DNA from: Poa pratensis
Lineage: Eukaryota; Streptophyta; Magnoliopsida; Poales; Poaceae
Reading direction: 5' to 3'
Length of the DNA: 64,000 nucleotides
Assembly: GCA_947311845.1 (NCBI GenBank)
Contig: CAMZMU010000071.1
Location: 16,083,534-16,147,533 of the forward strand
Below are positions 45,326-56,590 of the stretch, one piece after another. A model generated the notes under the pieces. That model was not told the DNA's origin and did not search any database. It saw nothing but the letters and a program-made list of their open reading frames with translations. Both the position numbers and the translations under genes were made by a program. The number at the start of each line of letters is the position of its first letter. Position 1 is the first letter of the stretch.

Positions 45326-47234
45326 CTGAAAGGTTCATCTCCAGTGTGTTTGAGTTCTCCAGCTGCATCACGGTAGAAAAGATGGCTCGTCAACTCAGCT
45401 TTCTCGATACCGAACATGTCAGAAAGCCGGCCATATAGCTCTTCATACGAGCCAACAGCAGTGAGGTCAAACGTGCGCCCGACGTCCTCTGATTGCATGA
45501 ATATCTTGCAGTGCGCGGTTTCCAACCCAAGATCAAGTACCTTGTCATCTTGGCACAATGGAACTCCTCCACAGGACAAGTTCTCTGTGTTGCTTTGGGG
45601 GCTTGCAAGATCGGAGTTATTCGTCGACCTCTCTTCCTAGCAGCCGGTGGAGAGAAACCTCCAGAATTACCTAAAGTAATCTGCTGCTCCGTTAGTATGG
45701 GCTTCCCAAAGAGCATCAGCTGGCTGGGTGCAGCCTTTTTGACATCCGATTTCTTGCCGTTCTGGTGATGACTACCAATGGTCAACACGCACGAGATGTC
45801 GTCTCGCGCCGCTGTCGGATGATCGATGATGAGCCCGGCAGCGATCCTCGGCTGCGCGCCGCCGTGATCGAACTGGTGAAGCCCGTGCGGTGACAGACTC
45901 GACTGCAGTTTGTTGAGGAGGAGATCTGATAAAGATATACCAAAATTAGCATGCCTGGCTCCCTGTATGCCTGCAGGAGTACCGTCCAGGAAGTAGCACA
46001 TCGGACCGACCCCGCGCCCGAGCGGGTTCCGTGGAACATCGGCGCCGGAAACTGGCCGTCGTGCGGGAGGTCCGGGTAGAACGGAACACAGAGCTTCTTC
46101 CTAGGAGGCGAGAACGGAGCGAGGTGAATGGCCGGCATGTTTGAGACCAGCTCAACCAACCATGGACTCACCCTCTTCACATTCTGCAACAAGTCCGGTT
46201 CATCCCAACTCACCTGCACGATGCCATTCCAGGCGAGAATTCAGTATTGTGAAAAGAGATCAAGCGCAATCAATGAGTCAATGCAAGGATTTGTACAGAA
46301 TTGAATACACATGACATGATGGAGAAGTGGAGATGTATGTAGTACTCCTACCTGAAGAAGTCTCCAAGGTGAATCTGGCCATCGAATGGGGTCAGCCACC
46401 TGCACGGCCGACACAGTCCCCATGAACCAGCTGATCCTGGACGAGTCCTCCATCTCGAAGGCCATCTTGAACCTCATGCCGGGGCACCAGTGGGTGCGCA
46501 TGGCCGCCCTGACCGCGGCCGCCTTGACGCAGAACTCCGGCGTGCTCGCCCTCGGGTAGTAGAGCACGTCGAACGGCTGTCCACTGACGGCAAGATTGGC
46601 CGCCTCGGCGACCTCCTCTGGCCGCACCCTCGCCCGAGTCGCCTTATTCCCCCTCACCATCTTGTTGCTGTCGCCGTCCTCCTCTGCTCTGAGGTACATG
46701 GAGAACCCCCCGTAATTGCCACCCACCGCAGCCGGGTGCGGCGGCGTCAGCTCGGGGCCACCGATGCCCCCTTTCTTGGCGCGCCGGATGCCGACGCAGA
46801 TGTCCCCGTTCTCTGTCCTCATGAAGACGATGGAGTCCCCGGCGACGAGCTTCTTCGGGTTGACGAATGAGCTCCACCCCGTGGTGAGCAGGTGGCGCCA
46901 CGGCGTGCCGCGGTAGATGTGCCGGAACTTACACACCACGCCGTGCACGTCCTTGGCGAGGACCGTCTGCACCGGCGGGTCGGCGGAGTAGTCGAGCCGC
47001 GGGAAGATGGTCTCGGCGCAGTAGCGCGGCACGGAGAAGCCGCCGCCGTTGTTGGCGTCCGATTGCGTCAGCGTCTTGGCGAAAGACGCCGGCTTGCCGC
47101 CGCCGTCCTCCTGGTGCGCCGCGGCGAGGGAAATGGCGTCGTCGGCGCCGGCGTCCTGGGGGGCGGGGAGTGCCGGATCCTGGCGAAGACCTCGTCGGTG
47201 TCCAGGTCGGCCACGTTGGAGGAGGGGAAAAGAT
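45326..47234 (-). pseudogene. Clade C auxin response factor (ARF10/16/17-like), 5' truncated and frameshifted
   Basis: Transcription factor of auxin signalling in the nucleus. Two exons are clear, 47234-46352 and 46213-45326. Domains: B3 DNA-binding (ASFAKTLTQSDANNGGGFSV to CVGIRRAKK), ARF middle domain (SGQPFDVLYYPRAS to SPWRLLQVSWDEPDLLQNVK), Ser/Gly-rich middle region, and C-terminal PB1 (KIFMQSEDVGRTFDL to LKHTGDEPF). Missing are the N-terminal exon with the WLWHACAGG-type start, and the last short exon. There are three frame breaks (near 47170, 46032 and 45635), each restored by one base, and the corrected exon lengths agree with splice phase. In B3, two conserved positions differ: VCKFRHIYRG where W is usual before KFR, and TPWRHLL where a basic residue is usual. 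Clade C members are repressor-type and targets of miR160. Confidence 0.88.
45952..45972 (-). promoter_or_regulatory. miR160 target site in the ARF
   Basis: The plus strand at these positions equals the mature plant miR160 sequence in the first 20 of 21 bases, so the ARF transcript is complementary to miR160 over that stretch. It encodes AGIQGARHA, the conserved site of clade C ARFs. Cleavage would be expected between the bases opposite miRNA positions 10 and 11. Confidence 0.93.
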
Positions 47235-49201
47235 CTGAACCGGTATGACTTGTGCATGGCAGTGATGGGTAATATGTATTAAAACGCAGAGGTAAAATCG
47301 GAAAACTAAAAAACGTACCAACCATCACCTCTAACAATATTATATAGTAGAGATAGAGAAGAGATATTATTTTGTACTGTATCCGACAGCCCACTATCCC
47401 ACATCATCACGGCCTTTGGCATGACTTGAAAGAAAATCGTACACTAGACATCCATTTAACAATATTTAGGGCCTTTGGCAACAATAACTACATGAAAATC
47501 ACAAAAAAAAAATCACACCAACATCAGAGTACTCAAAATCCACACAAGAAGGGCAAATTTGAACAATTATAGCCAGCAATACACCGAGATACATGAGAGT
47601 CTCACATTACGAGACTGCAACAATACGAGGTGAAATGTGTCAAACAAGTGCAAGGAAGCAAATCACCTTTTCTTCTAGCATGAAAAACTCACAGCTTAGA
47701 AATTCATTCTCCTTTACTATTTTCTAGACTTCGTTTCATGGTTCGTTGTTTGGTTCTAGTAAGAATCAATTAAAATATTAGTTATGAGAAAAACTGACAT
47801 CACATGCCAAAGGGGTGTGTAGTTTTGCTTACAGTTTAGTGTCTTGCCAAAGTTACTAGAATCAAATTTGATTATATGGATGCAACAAATACATTCTTAA
47901 ACTTTACTTATTTGCCATTTCCCAAAGCACTAAGTAAAAAACTTCACCGATAGCGTTGTATGAGATTCAGACAGAGATATTTGTAGTGATGGACAGTGAG
48001 TAGATTCATACTTTAAACCTAACGTAAGGTCTGTAACTACTCAATATGGAGAACTTCAATATACGAGAAAGGAGAGAGATGTACTACCGGGGAGGATTTT
48101 ACAATAAAATAGTTAGACTCTATGAGAAAACATAAGTATTTGATTATTAGAACTATCATTGGCATGCCTTAGGAAGCAAACCTTACTTCTCCAACCAGAA
48201 TCATAGCCTGACTACGTAACATATCCTACCTCCTCTTCCTTGCCGAAGAGTTTTGACTAGTCGACAAGCCGAAGTCGTAGAATTAGGTTCCAAGGGAGGG
48301 TGGGAGAGGCCAGTGGCAAAGTTACGACAAGAGCAGCATGGGCCATGGGCCGCCCAAGAATTTTGACTAACAAAGTCGAGCCATGTAAGAACAAAGAGGG
48401 AGGAGGTGCATGGTCGTGGTACTGTTTTCGAGGAGGAGACCAAGCGAGAGAGGAGAGACACGGCCGCACGGCATCATCTGTTAGAAGTCAGGGTGGCGAA
48501 AGAGGTAGTCTGGTGGACACAATTATGCTAGCTTGCGTGTGTGGCCGAACCGATGGCTAAGATCACTCGACTCTTCATCCAACAGCCATGAAAGCGTAGC
48601 AGGATCCAACCACAACTTGTCGTTCATAGGGAGATTAGAGATCAGGTATCTAAATGCGCGAAAGAAAGAAACTTTGCTGCCGACTGGATTTATTAATTTA
48701 AAGCCGGGCTTCATAACATTTTGTCTAGAAAAGGGAACGAAGAATTCATGATTGTTTGTTAGGGAAAGACAGAAAACTTGTATGGATGAGCAGGTGCAGC
48801 CTGATTTTTTTTTTTTTTTTTGAGAATCCGGGTGCAGTATGAAGTGAAAAAATAAAGGCAAGGAATAGTGGGCTCGAATGGAACATTGCGCGTGGTCGCT
48901 ATGACAGGCCCAAGAACTTCAAATGCGGCCCATGCTGCAAACACGTGCGTTCTTGCTTGGGAGAAAAACCCATTCCGATTCCTAATCCGACACCGAGCAG
49001 CTCGCGTGTGTCGTGGATCAACACGTGATGGATCATGAATCTTCGCCGGAAAAGGGATCCGAATGCTACCCGAACATGAAGAGGACAGTTTTCGGAAAAC
49101 AAACCGACGTGCAGCCCATATAATCCATCCACACTAGGCAGGGATCCACCTCCACGAATATCAGGTACTCCGGAATAGTACATCAACAGGTAAGTGCACC
49201 G
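47235..49201. other. Intergenic DNA between ARF and the RING gene
   Basis: About 2 kb with no gene supported. An 18-base T run followed by GAGAATCCGGG near 48806 looks like the tail of a minus-strand retroposon. The missing 5' exon of the ARF is not here. Confidence 0.55.
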
Positions 49202-49680
49202 ATGGCCAGCGTCATCATGGAAGAAGAAGCGCTGTTCTGGTGTCACGCATGCAGCCGCCTCCACGGCACCGCGCCGGCGAAGCAGTCGCGGCCTGCCCCG
49301 TCTGCTTAGCGTCGTCCGAGAGCATCGCCGACGTCATGGACGGCAGCACCTTCCTCCATGGCTGCCTCCAGGCGACGCCACCCGCCCGCGCCGGCTTATC
49401 GGCCGAGCTCGTCACGGTCCTTGGCGAGGAGCTCACCTGCCCGATCTGCCTGGACGAGCTAGAGCCCGGCGCCAGCGCGGCGGAGACGCCGTGCAAGCAC
49501 ATGTACCACCCGGCCTGCCTCGCGCCGTGGCTCGAGGCCAAGGGCACCTGTCCGGTCTGCCGCGGGAAGCCCACGGAAGGGGACGATGCAGCCGGCGGCT
49601 CCCCCGACGTGGCGGCGCTGGGGGTATTCCCCTGTATTCCAATGAATACCCAAGGTTCACGTTACTACAGTATTAGTTAG
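49202..49680 (+). pseudogene. RING-H2 finger protein, one frameshift, stop codon supplied by a transposon
   Basis: Probable E3 ubiquitin ligase. It starts at ATG 49202 (MASVIMEEEALFWCHACSRL), with an N-terminal zinc-binding-like motif CHAC...CPVC, then RING-H2: CPICLDEL, CKHMYHPAC, CPVC (C3H2C3; residues about 80-121). The frame breaks near 49265 (ACCGCGCC); the paralogous copy at 55990 has ACCCGCGCC, so one C is missing here. Corrected length is 159 residues. The stop codon TAG at 49678-49680 is made of the last two bases of a TTA target site and the first base of the Tourist-like element, so the original C-terminus was cut by that insertion. Confidence 0.82.
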
Positions 49681-50724
49681 GGTGTGTTTGGTTGGGTGGC
49701 TAGCCACCAGGTGGTTAGTGGTAGCCACTTTTTAAGTGGTTAGCCCCCGTTTGGTTTGTGGTGTTGGGTGTGTGGGGGTAACCACATTTTAGATATATTC
49801 CCTCCAAAATGTGGTTGAGCCCAACCACCAAAAAAGTGGTGGTTGAGGCCAACCACCCACGGCGGGCTCGCTGAAATCACCCGTGAAACAGTTTTCGGTC
49901 GCTCACCTCCCTCGAAAAGCCCACGAACGACGACCTTATCTGTTTCCCTCATTTCTTTTCCCCTCCCATATGTTGTTGAATTGAGTTATTTTATGTATAA
50001 TACTTGCTGCAATGAGTTCTGTTATGCCCAATACTTGTTGGAGTAATCCATCTTATGCCTATATGTTGCCCAATACTAGTTACTCTATATTTATATCTAC
50101 ATCTATGCAAAATTTGAGATATTTAAACAGGAACCGTACATAGTACATAGCCTGAAAATTCGAATTTTTCCCGGATTTGTCTTTTTTATATAGCCTAGAA
50201 TACGAATTTTGTTTTGAAACTTTACGCATTGGTAGATCTTGAGTTTATCTATATTTAGGATTTTCTTCTCGAATTTTTTTAAACAGAAAAATGTGGATTC
50301 AATTTTTTTTGGAAACCGAGCTACATATAACTCGTCCTGCAAAACGCTGCTCTCGCTATGACATGTTCTATTTGGAAATTGTCTACGTTATTGAAGCATG
50401 GTGCTGAAATTTTTGTTTCTTCGTGTCTAAATGGAACGTGATGTCAAAATATATTATATTTTTGAAACTTTTATTATTCATACCATACTTTAATCGATTA
50501 TGTACCCATTGTTGTGAGGGTATTTTCACCATCATGTCAAAGAGATTACCATATCACCCCACACCTCAAACTATGGCCTACCCATAACCACTTTTTATCA
50601 CTTCAACCAAACACAAAACTTGGCTAACCAACCAACACAACCAAACACGAAAAGTGGCTACCACCAACCAAGTGGTTGGGGTACCCCCAACCATTTTTTC
50701 ATAGCCACTGAACCAAACACACCC
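49680..50724. mobile_element. Tourist-like (PIF/Harbinger) element, 1045 bp
   Basis: The ends are GGGTGTGTTTGGTTGGGTGG and, inverted, the run CCAAACACACCC. TTA is present on both sides (49677-49679, 50725-50727). Subterminal regions on both sides repeat GTGGTTGG-type motifs in opposite orientation. No transposase frame is present. Terminal sequence and TTA duplication place it with PIF/Harbinger. Confidence 0.85.
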
Positions 50725-50727
50725 TTA

Positions 50728-51584
50728 GTGGCCCAATGGCCCGTACATTATACCAGGCCACATGCTAGCCAGCTCGTACGTCCCAGGCTCCCAACGAGCA
50801 GCCACCAGCCCGACAGCCTGACTGACTCCATACTTGCACAAAGCCACGCCGTCACGTACGTCTCGTCTTCTCCACGTTTCGACTCGCACGCTGTGCAGGA
50901 CATGGCCCTAGGAATGAATCGCGGCTGCCAGGAGCAGTCTGCCCGGGCGGCCAGGCACCACGGGCGACGGCAACGCGGCGACCCGCTGACGGGGGCGATC
51001 TTTTTTTTTTTGAGAATTCCTGATCTTTTACAGTACAGCTGTAGTATCTGAACTCACGCACAACTCACTCCACACACACACTCAACACCACACACACGTC
51101 ACCTGTGCGCAAGCTAGACCTAACCAGACTATACTAAACTTCTAGGCCTCCGTGAGACTAGACCTACTGGGAAACCCGGGCGATCAGGTATGCGGCCGAT
51201 CAGGTTTTGATTTGTGCTGCCAGTTTTCTCTATTTGTGCCCCCATGGCGACTTAGCTGCTGACGATCTGGCGACCCCCTCACGCTCGCGGACCACCCCTC
51301 GTCGACCTGCCCCCTCATTATTTATATTGTTTATTTGGCAAAAAAAAATCCGCGGTGCGACATTTTTGTTGTAGTGTGTGTGTGCGGTGTGCCTACCCTC
51401 CAATTTTTTCCTAGATACGCCACCGCATTGTGATGAGATTTTTTTTACAATGAATACCCACTCTCGAAAACCTGGAGCCGCCACTGCCCGACGGCCTTAT
51501 CCTCGGGACATGCGGGCAGCCGGCCAGTTAGCCCTCGGCCGGCGTATCTCAGGGCGGGTCAGCGTAGTCGAGGTCCTCAACGAG
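50728..51584. other. Unassigned DNA with low-complexity tracts
   Basis: Includes a T run (51001-51010), a CA-rich stretch (51070-51100) and the start of a GC-rich part. No gene supported. Confidence 0.5.
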
Positions 51585-52140
51585 GACGGCGAGCGCTTGC
51601 AGCACTGCAGCCCGCGGCCGTACCGAGTGCGGCACCGCGGCCTTCGCTTGTTCAGGGCAGTTTACCGCCGGCGGCCGGTAAATGCGTCAGGGTCAGGCCA
51701 GCCGCGCACGAGATAGAAAGTGTCGGTCTTCTGCCCGAATTCTCTTCCAGTGTGCTTGATTTTCAACCAAGGAATTACAGGGGGAAAAATCATTTGACAA
51801 GATATCTTCTGTGTGAGTTGTAGTAAGATGAATTTGTGGGTCTCCAATCAGAGGAAAAACAGTGTGTGTTGTGTAATTGTGTTTACATTCCTGTTGCATG
51901 AAATAAGTACAATGGGATTTTGACAGCAAGTATTAGATCGATAATGTAGAAGATCTCGATACAGCTACCGACGTTAAGAGATTCTTTTTGGTGGGTAGAG
52001 AAGTTTTTAAACCCATCGACCAGCCGCTGTGTTCACAAATAGGCCCAGCATGACCATTATTCAGTAATTTGCGTTGACAGAGGTTTTTTTTTTTAGGAAT
52101 CGTCTGACACTGACAGAGGATTAAGAAGAGCACCTTGGTT
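51585..52140 (+). repeat. Duplicated segment A (copy of 56100-56420)
   Basis: Blocks GCAGCACTGCAGCCCGCGG, TTGTTCAGGGCAGT, TGCGTCAGGGTCAGGCCAGC and CGATACAGCT(A/G)CCGACGTTA occur here and at 56100-56380 in the same order. It is a local duplication together with the RING N-terminal part. This copy has extra inserted pieces (about 51990-52060 and 52084-52110). Confidence 0.8.
52084..52110 (-). mobile_element. 27-bp retroposed scrap with 9-bp duplication
   Basis: An insert of T11 plus a few bases lies between two TGACAGAGG repeats (52075-52083, 52111-52119). The paralogous segment near 56390 has the single, empty site. This fits a severely truncated minus-strand retroposon. Confidence 0.6.
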
Positions 52141-52280
52141 CTATGTTTTTTTAAAGCAAGAAAGAATGGGAAAATGTAGGAACAGAATGTCATAAGATGT
52201 TGAATCTTAGTACTAGAATTAAAAACACGTGAATTTATAATACATGTCATTTTGTTACTTTGTTTACGTCGCATGAATTT

Positions 52281-53040
52281 GCCATAGTTCTTAATAGATC
52301 TCCTCTTCGGTGAAGACTTGGATCCTGTTTGTGCAGGGTCATACGACGGTGTCGATCTGCGTCGCCTCCCCTCGTGAGGGCGTCGTCTTGAAGATGGTGT
52401 TTCCTGCGTGCTCGCCCGTGGGCTGGACTTACACAACATCGTGGTTGGCAGCGGTTGACGATGTCTTGGGTGGTTTGGTGACGTTGCGAGCTGTGTGGCA
52501 ACGATGATACTAGTGAGCGGAGCCAAGTCGCGACATGTCCTTCGTCACCGACAGTCCGTGCTGCGTCCCGCTGTGAAGTTGTGAAGTCGGAGCTGCGTAT
52601 CGCGGGGCGGTAGGCTGGCAACGATGCCACTTTTTCTAAAGTGGGTGCAAGGTGTGCAACTTTCTCCGGTGAAGCTCTTCGTCGAAGTTGGAGCTGCCTC
52701 TTCCTCGACGCTTTGGGTCGAATGTTTGGCATAGGCCGACATGGTTTTTGACGTCGGCTGTGGCGAGGGCTTCATCGGTGGTTGTCAAAGGTGAAGTCGG
52801 AATCGCTTGCTCGGGTAGGAGTGACGACGATGACGCTCGATGACAACCTCGACGATGGTTTTCTCCTCGACGGCGTGTGTGTTTCTTATGGGTAGCCAGG
52901 TCGGCCGGGTCTGCCCAATATGGTCGTCTTCCATGACTACGTTAGTGCACTTGTAACGGTTTTCGGCCGGTTCCCTGCTAATGAACCAGTCAATTCTTTC
53001 CTACTTTTTTAAATAAAATGAGCCAATGTAGCCCATTTTG
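52281..53040 (+). mobile_element. Probable LINE 3' untranslated region
   Basis: A GT-rich, low-coding stretch ending TTTTTTAAATAAAATGAGCC after GGCCGGTTCCCTGC. This style is common in 3' regions of grass LINEs. No reverse transcriptase was seen. Ends not defined. Confidence 0.4.
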
Positions 53041-54261
53041 TTCATATTTCTTAATAGAAAAATAATACTTAGATTCTTTTATGAAAAAAAATGATGGAAC
53101 CTACTTCCACCCTCGTGTGGATGCGGCATTACCGTCAACAAACTTTCGCTCTTCTAAGGAGGCATCGGCTCTTCCGGCAAGCTAGCTATATTGGCGGCGA
53201 CCAGCCGACACATTACTGTCTTCCTTCTTCGTTTTTTAGGACCGCTCGTAGTATTTACAAATAAATGTTTGGCTTGACTGACCAACGTCTTTGCGCACCA
53301 ATCTACGTCTGAGCCTAATGAGTTGAATAATAATATATGGTTTGCGATTGATGGTTTTCTATTCTAAACACAGGGACGCTAAGCAAAGAGAATTTCAGTT
53401 AACGAACAGTGTGTGTTTTTCTTTCTTGGGCCATCTCAGTGATATGTGATCTAAGCCCGTACTTCAATCATTCGTTTCCTCCTTTTCTTCTAGAAAGGAA
53501 CTCAATGTCTCTTAGTTTATGTTCGGATGATGGAAGTTTCACAAACTACGAGTTTATGATCGATAAAGCGGCGAAGCCAATGAGATCTGGTGACCAGCCA
53601 AATAGTTTTCATCATAAAGAAATGTGCATGAAAAGAGATGGTTGATACGCTGTGATCAAGAGTCTTTTTCGGGTCAAAAGTTCTATCGCCAATAGATCTC
53701 TTGTGGAATGTTCGTAAGGTTAGATCTAAGAGAAATTTACCATGAAATACATGCAAAGTAGACCATCGGATATATTACTAGGGTTTCAAGACCTACAACT
53801 AAACAAACTCTACAGTAGTAAGGAATGGATTTCTCCAAATCTTCTATGAAACTTTTAAACAAAACAAGCCATGCGAACTAAACAAACGGATGAGTCACGG
53901 TCTCAACGAGCGCGCGCACAGACTAAGGAAGATGAACACGGCTGCCTCGACAAACTATTCACAACTAACCACACACGCACTCTCGATAATTCGACGACAT
54001 CCTCCGGGGGAACGGCTAGACAAGATTCACCCGGCTGACCTCCGCGATGTTCGTAGCGATGGCGTCGTGAGGCTAGATTACTCGAAAAAACTTGGCAGGC
54101 AACTTGGACTCAACGACCAAACCCATCTGTAATTGTCAAGTAGCGGCACAGTCTTAATTTTGGCGAGGATTGGTAGTCATAATATTAAACCCTGTCGATA
54201 CAGAACATACGATAAATCATGTAGAAATTTGTTTTACACGACCGACGAGGGTAGATTGATG
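53041..54261. other. Unassigned DNA; part is duplicated at 58486-58700
   Basis: The portion 53990-54180 (AAGATTCACCCGGC, GACCAAAC, CGTAATTGTC-type blocks) is related to 58490-58670. No gene supported. Confidence 0.5.
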
Positions 54262-54274
54262 ATCCTCAAGACTA

Positions 54275-54435
54275 AAAAAAACGAGACCCATGAGCACTAG
54301 CACACAGGCCATATTTTTATAAAAGCAGCCCACCTAGGTGAAATGGCAATAATTCGGTCCTGATAGGACTCGAACCGCGGTCAGCAGGGATGCACCACCG
54401 TGCCCATACCACTAGGCTTCTGCCTAGTTCTCATA
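54275..54435 (-). mobile_element. tRNA-derived SINE with 13-bp target duplication
   Basis: Minus strand: an A-box-like region (CCTAGTGGTATGGGC) and a perfect B box (GGTTCGAGTCC), then an unrelated body and a T-run 3' end. ATCCTCAAGACTA flanks both sides (54262-54274, 54436-54448). Small size, Pol III boxes and duplication identify a SINE. The T-ended tail recalls the Au family, which I cannot confirm. Confidence 0.85.
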
Positions 54436-55816
54436 ATCCTCAAGACTAGACCATACCGCCAAGACGAAAAGCTTAGCAAAATTATCCGGGCAGTGGTTAG
54501 ATGATTTATACCATCGCCGCAATGCATCTAACCATGCGTGTTGGAACTGCTCGTCGACATTGTCATCGTGCTGCACAACCAGATCTTGAGGCGAGACAAG
54601 GGTGGGCCGGTAGCCCCCATAGATTCCCCGTCGTGCGTAGTAAGCATCCGGTGGCGGTGGCAGCCGGAGTTCGTCGTCCCATGATGAGAAACGGCCACCA
54701 ACGACGTCCTCCTCGTCCGCATGCTTGTTGTCATCATTGATGGTATCGTACTTGTACAGGCGATCGTCGATGATGCAGTACAGAATCCCGTCGCCCTCGA
54801 CCCAGCTGCCCAACGGCTCGTCCTCGTGGTGGTGGAAATAGCCAATCGAAGGGCCGTCGCAGTAGAAGCTGTAGCATCGTATCCAGTCGCCAGGCAGCTT
54901 CTTGTCGAGCTGCGGCTGACCTTCCTGCACCAGCTGCGGCGCCGGCATGACCCAGAGATGGAGCTCGCTGTGATCATGGTGCCGGCCGGGGATGGGAACG
55001 TGCACTGCAACGCACGGCTGCCCGCGCAGCTCGAACACGTACATCACCGCATCGGAGTCCTCATAGCCTGGCATGAGACGATACGTGTGATACGCCTCGC
55101 TCGCCACATCGATAACGAATATATTGTCGGGTGTATTGACATACTCGTTCTCTTTTGTGAGCACGTAGATCTTGCCGTTGACAAGGACCGGTGGTGACAC
55201 GGACCCGGCCCAGCGTACACCGTAGCGCCGGAAGAGGTACGGGCGCCGCCGCCACGAGCCGCCGCCAAAGGTGTAGACGTCAAGGTAGTTGTCATCTGTC
55301 ATTGAAGGGGAGGCTTGGGAAGGGTGAACTTGTACTGGTGGATGGACGCGCAGAATCCCATGGCGTAGAGATGCCTGCTGCTAGTGGTCTTGAGCCCGGG
55401 CGGCGCCTGGACCTCGAGCTTCTCGCCGGTGACAGGGTTGCACACGAACACGGGATCCCAACTCGTGATGTAGTACGAGGGTTCCTTCTTGCCGGGCGCG
55501 AGGACGATGAAGCCGTTGCAGACGCTCGTGACGCGGTATCCCTCGGCCAGGTCCACGATGCGGCACATCGGCTTTGGCGACGAGACGCTGAGCACGTTGG
55601 TCTCCATGGTCTTGCCCCGCGGACTCGCCTGGAGACAAGCAGCGCCTCTGTGTCTGTGCCGCCGGAGACCGAACCGGCGTGGGCGTGGAGGCGGAGGAAG
55701 GAGGGATCGCTGAGGAAGCTGCGCCACGCCTTGCAGACGCAGCGGCAGCGGGCTACGTCCCTCGTCGGCAGCTTCAGCGGGATCTCGTGCAGAGTCCCCT
55801 CCGCGATTGATTCCAT
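54424..55816 (-). pseudogene. F-box protein with F-box-associated domain, two frameshifts, stop codon from a SINE
   Basis: Substrate adaptor of SCF ubiquitin ligases by family. It starts at ATG 55816. F-box at residues about 5-45 (LHEIPLKLPTRDVARCRC, CKAWRSFLSDPSFLRL). The body is a grass-type F-box-associated region (YRVTSVCNGFIVLAPGKK, WDPVFVCNPVTGEKLEVQAP, GKIYVLTKENEYV, WIRCYSFYCDG). The frame breaks near 55630 and near 55303, each mended by one base; corrected length is exactly 464 residues. The last codons (after SSLED) and the stop come from the SINE inserted at 54435, so the natural C-terminus is lost. The RING-related fragment at 55941 lies head to head. Confidence 0.82.
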
Positions 55817-55940
55817 CGAATCGTCGTATAGGATAGTTCACGACCATCGTGGAAGTAGATAGGTCACGGGCACGGCTAGGGATCGGCATCCGATTTGTCT
55901 TCCAATCGGACCAGGCTTTGGCCGTAGGATCGGTTGCGGC

Positions 55941-56336
55941 GTGGCCAGCGTCATCATCGAAGAAGAGCTGTTCTGGTGCCACGCATGCAGCCGCCTCCAC
56001 GGAACCCGCGCCGGCGAAGCGGTCGCGGCCTGCCCCGGCTGCCTAGCCCCCAGCGCCTCCTCGCTCGAGAACATCGTCGACGTCGTGGACGCCAGCATCC
56101 GTGCAGCACTGCAGCCCGCGGCCGTACCGAGCGCGGGGCCGCCTCCGCTTGTTCAGGGCAGTGTACCGCCGGTGGCCGGTAAGTGCGTCAGGGTCAGGCC
56201 AGCGGCGCTCGAGATAGAATGTCGGCCGGCCTTGTGCCAGGTGCCGGCGACGAGTAAACAACAATATGTGTGTTTTGTTTATGTTCCTGTTGCATCCAAG
56301 ATAATGGGAGTTTTACAGCAACCATTACATCGATGA
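55941..56336 (+). pseudogene. Duplicated N-terminal fragment of the RING gene, start codon lost
   Basis: The translation IEEELFWCHACSRLHGTRAG is the paralogue of 49202 onward. At the start the ATG reads GTG (55941). After VVDASI it joins directly to the segment-A sequence (56100 on), so the RING domain is absent. The frame stays open for 131 codons by chance or as a relic. It uses the promoter side of the F-box gene. Confidence 0.75.
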
Positions 56337-56590
56337 TGTAGAAGATTTCGACATCGATACAGCTGCCGACGTTAAGAGCTATTCAGTTATTTGCGTGTGA
56401 CAGAGGATTAAGAAGAGCAGCTTGCGACTTGACTTCTGCAACCAGGATGGTTTGTAGGTCGATCATCGGCGTTCCGGCTATGTACGGCGCGCCATCATAA
56501 CGGCGAATGGTTCACATATGACAGCATTCAGGATCTTTATCAGCTCAGCTCCGTTCGTCCTCTGCGCGCGTGTGGTTCAAAAGATTGTTG
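56337..56590. repeat. Rest of duplicated segment A and flank
   Basis: GATGATGTAGAAGAT, CGATACAGCTGCCGACGTTA and GACAGAGGATTAAGAAGAGC repeat the order seen at 51930-52135. Beyond about 56420 the copies diverge. Confidence 0.7.

Noticed and set aside
46490..47282. Long plus-strand frames opposite the ARF
   Set aside because: Shadows of the GC-rich ARF exon; no domains.
54353..54425. A tRNA gene on the minus strand (perfect B box)
   Set aside because: No acceptor-stem pairing or normal tRNA length. It lies inside a unit bounded by a 13-bp duplication with a T-run tail, so it is a SINE.
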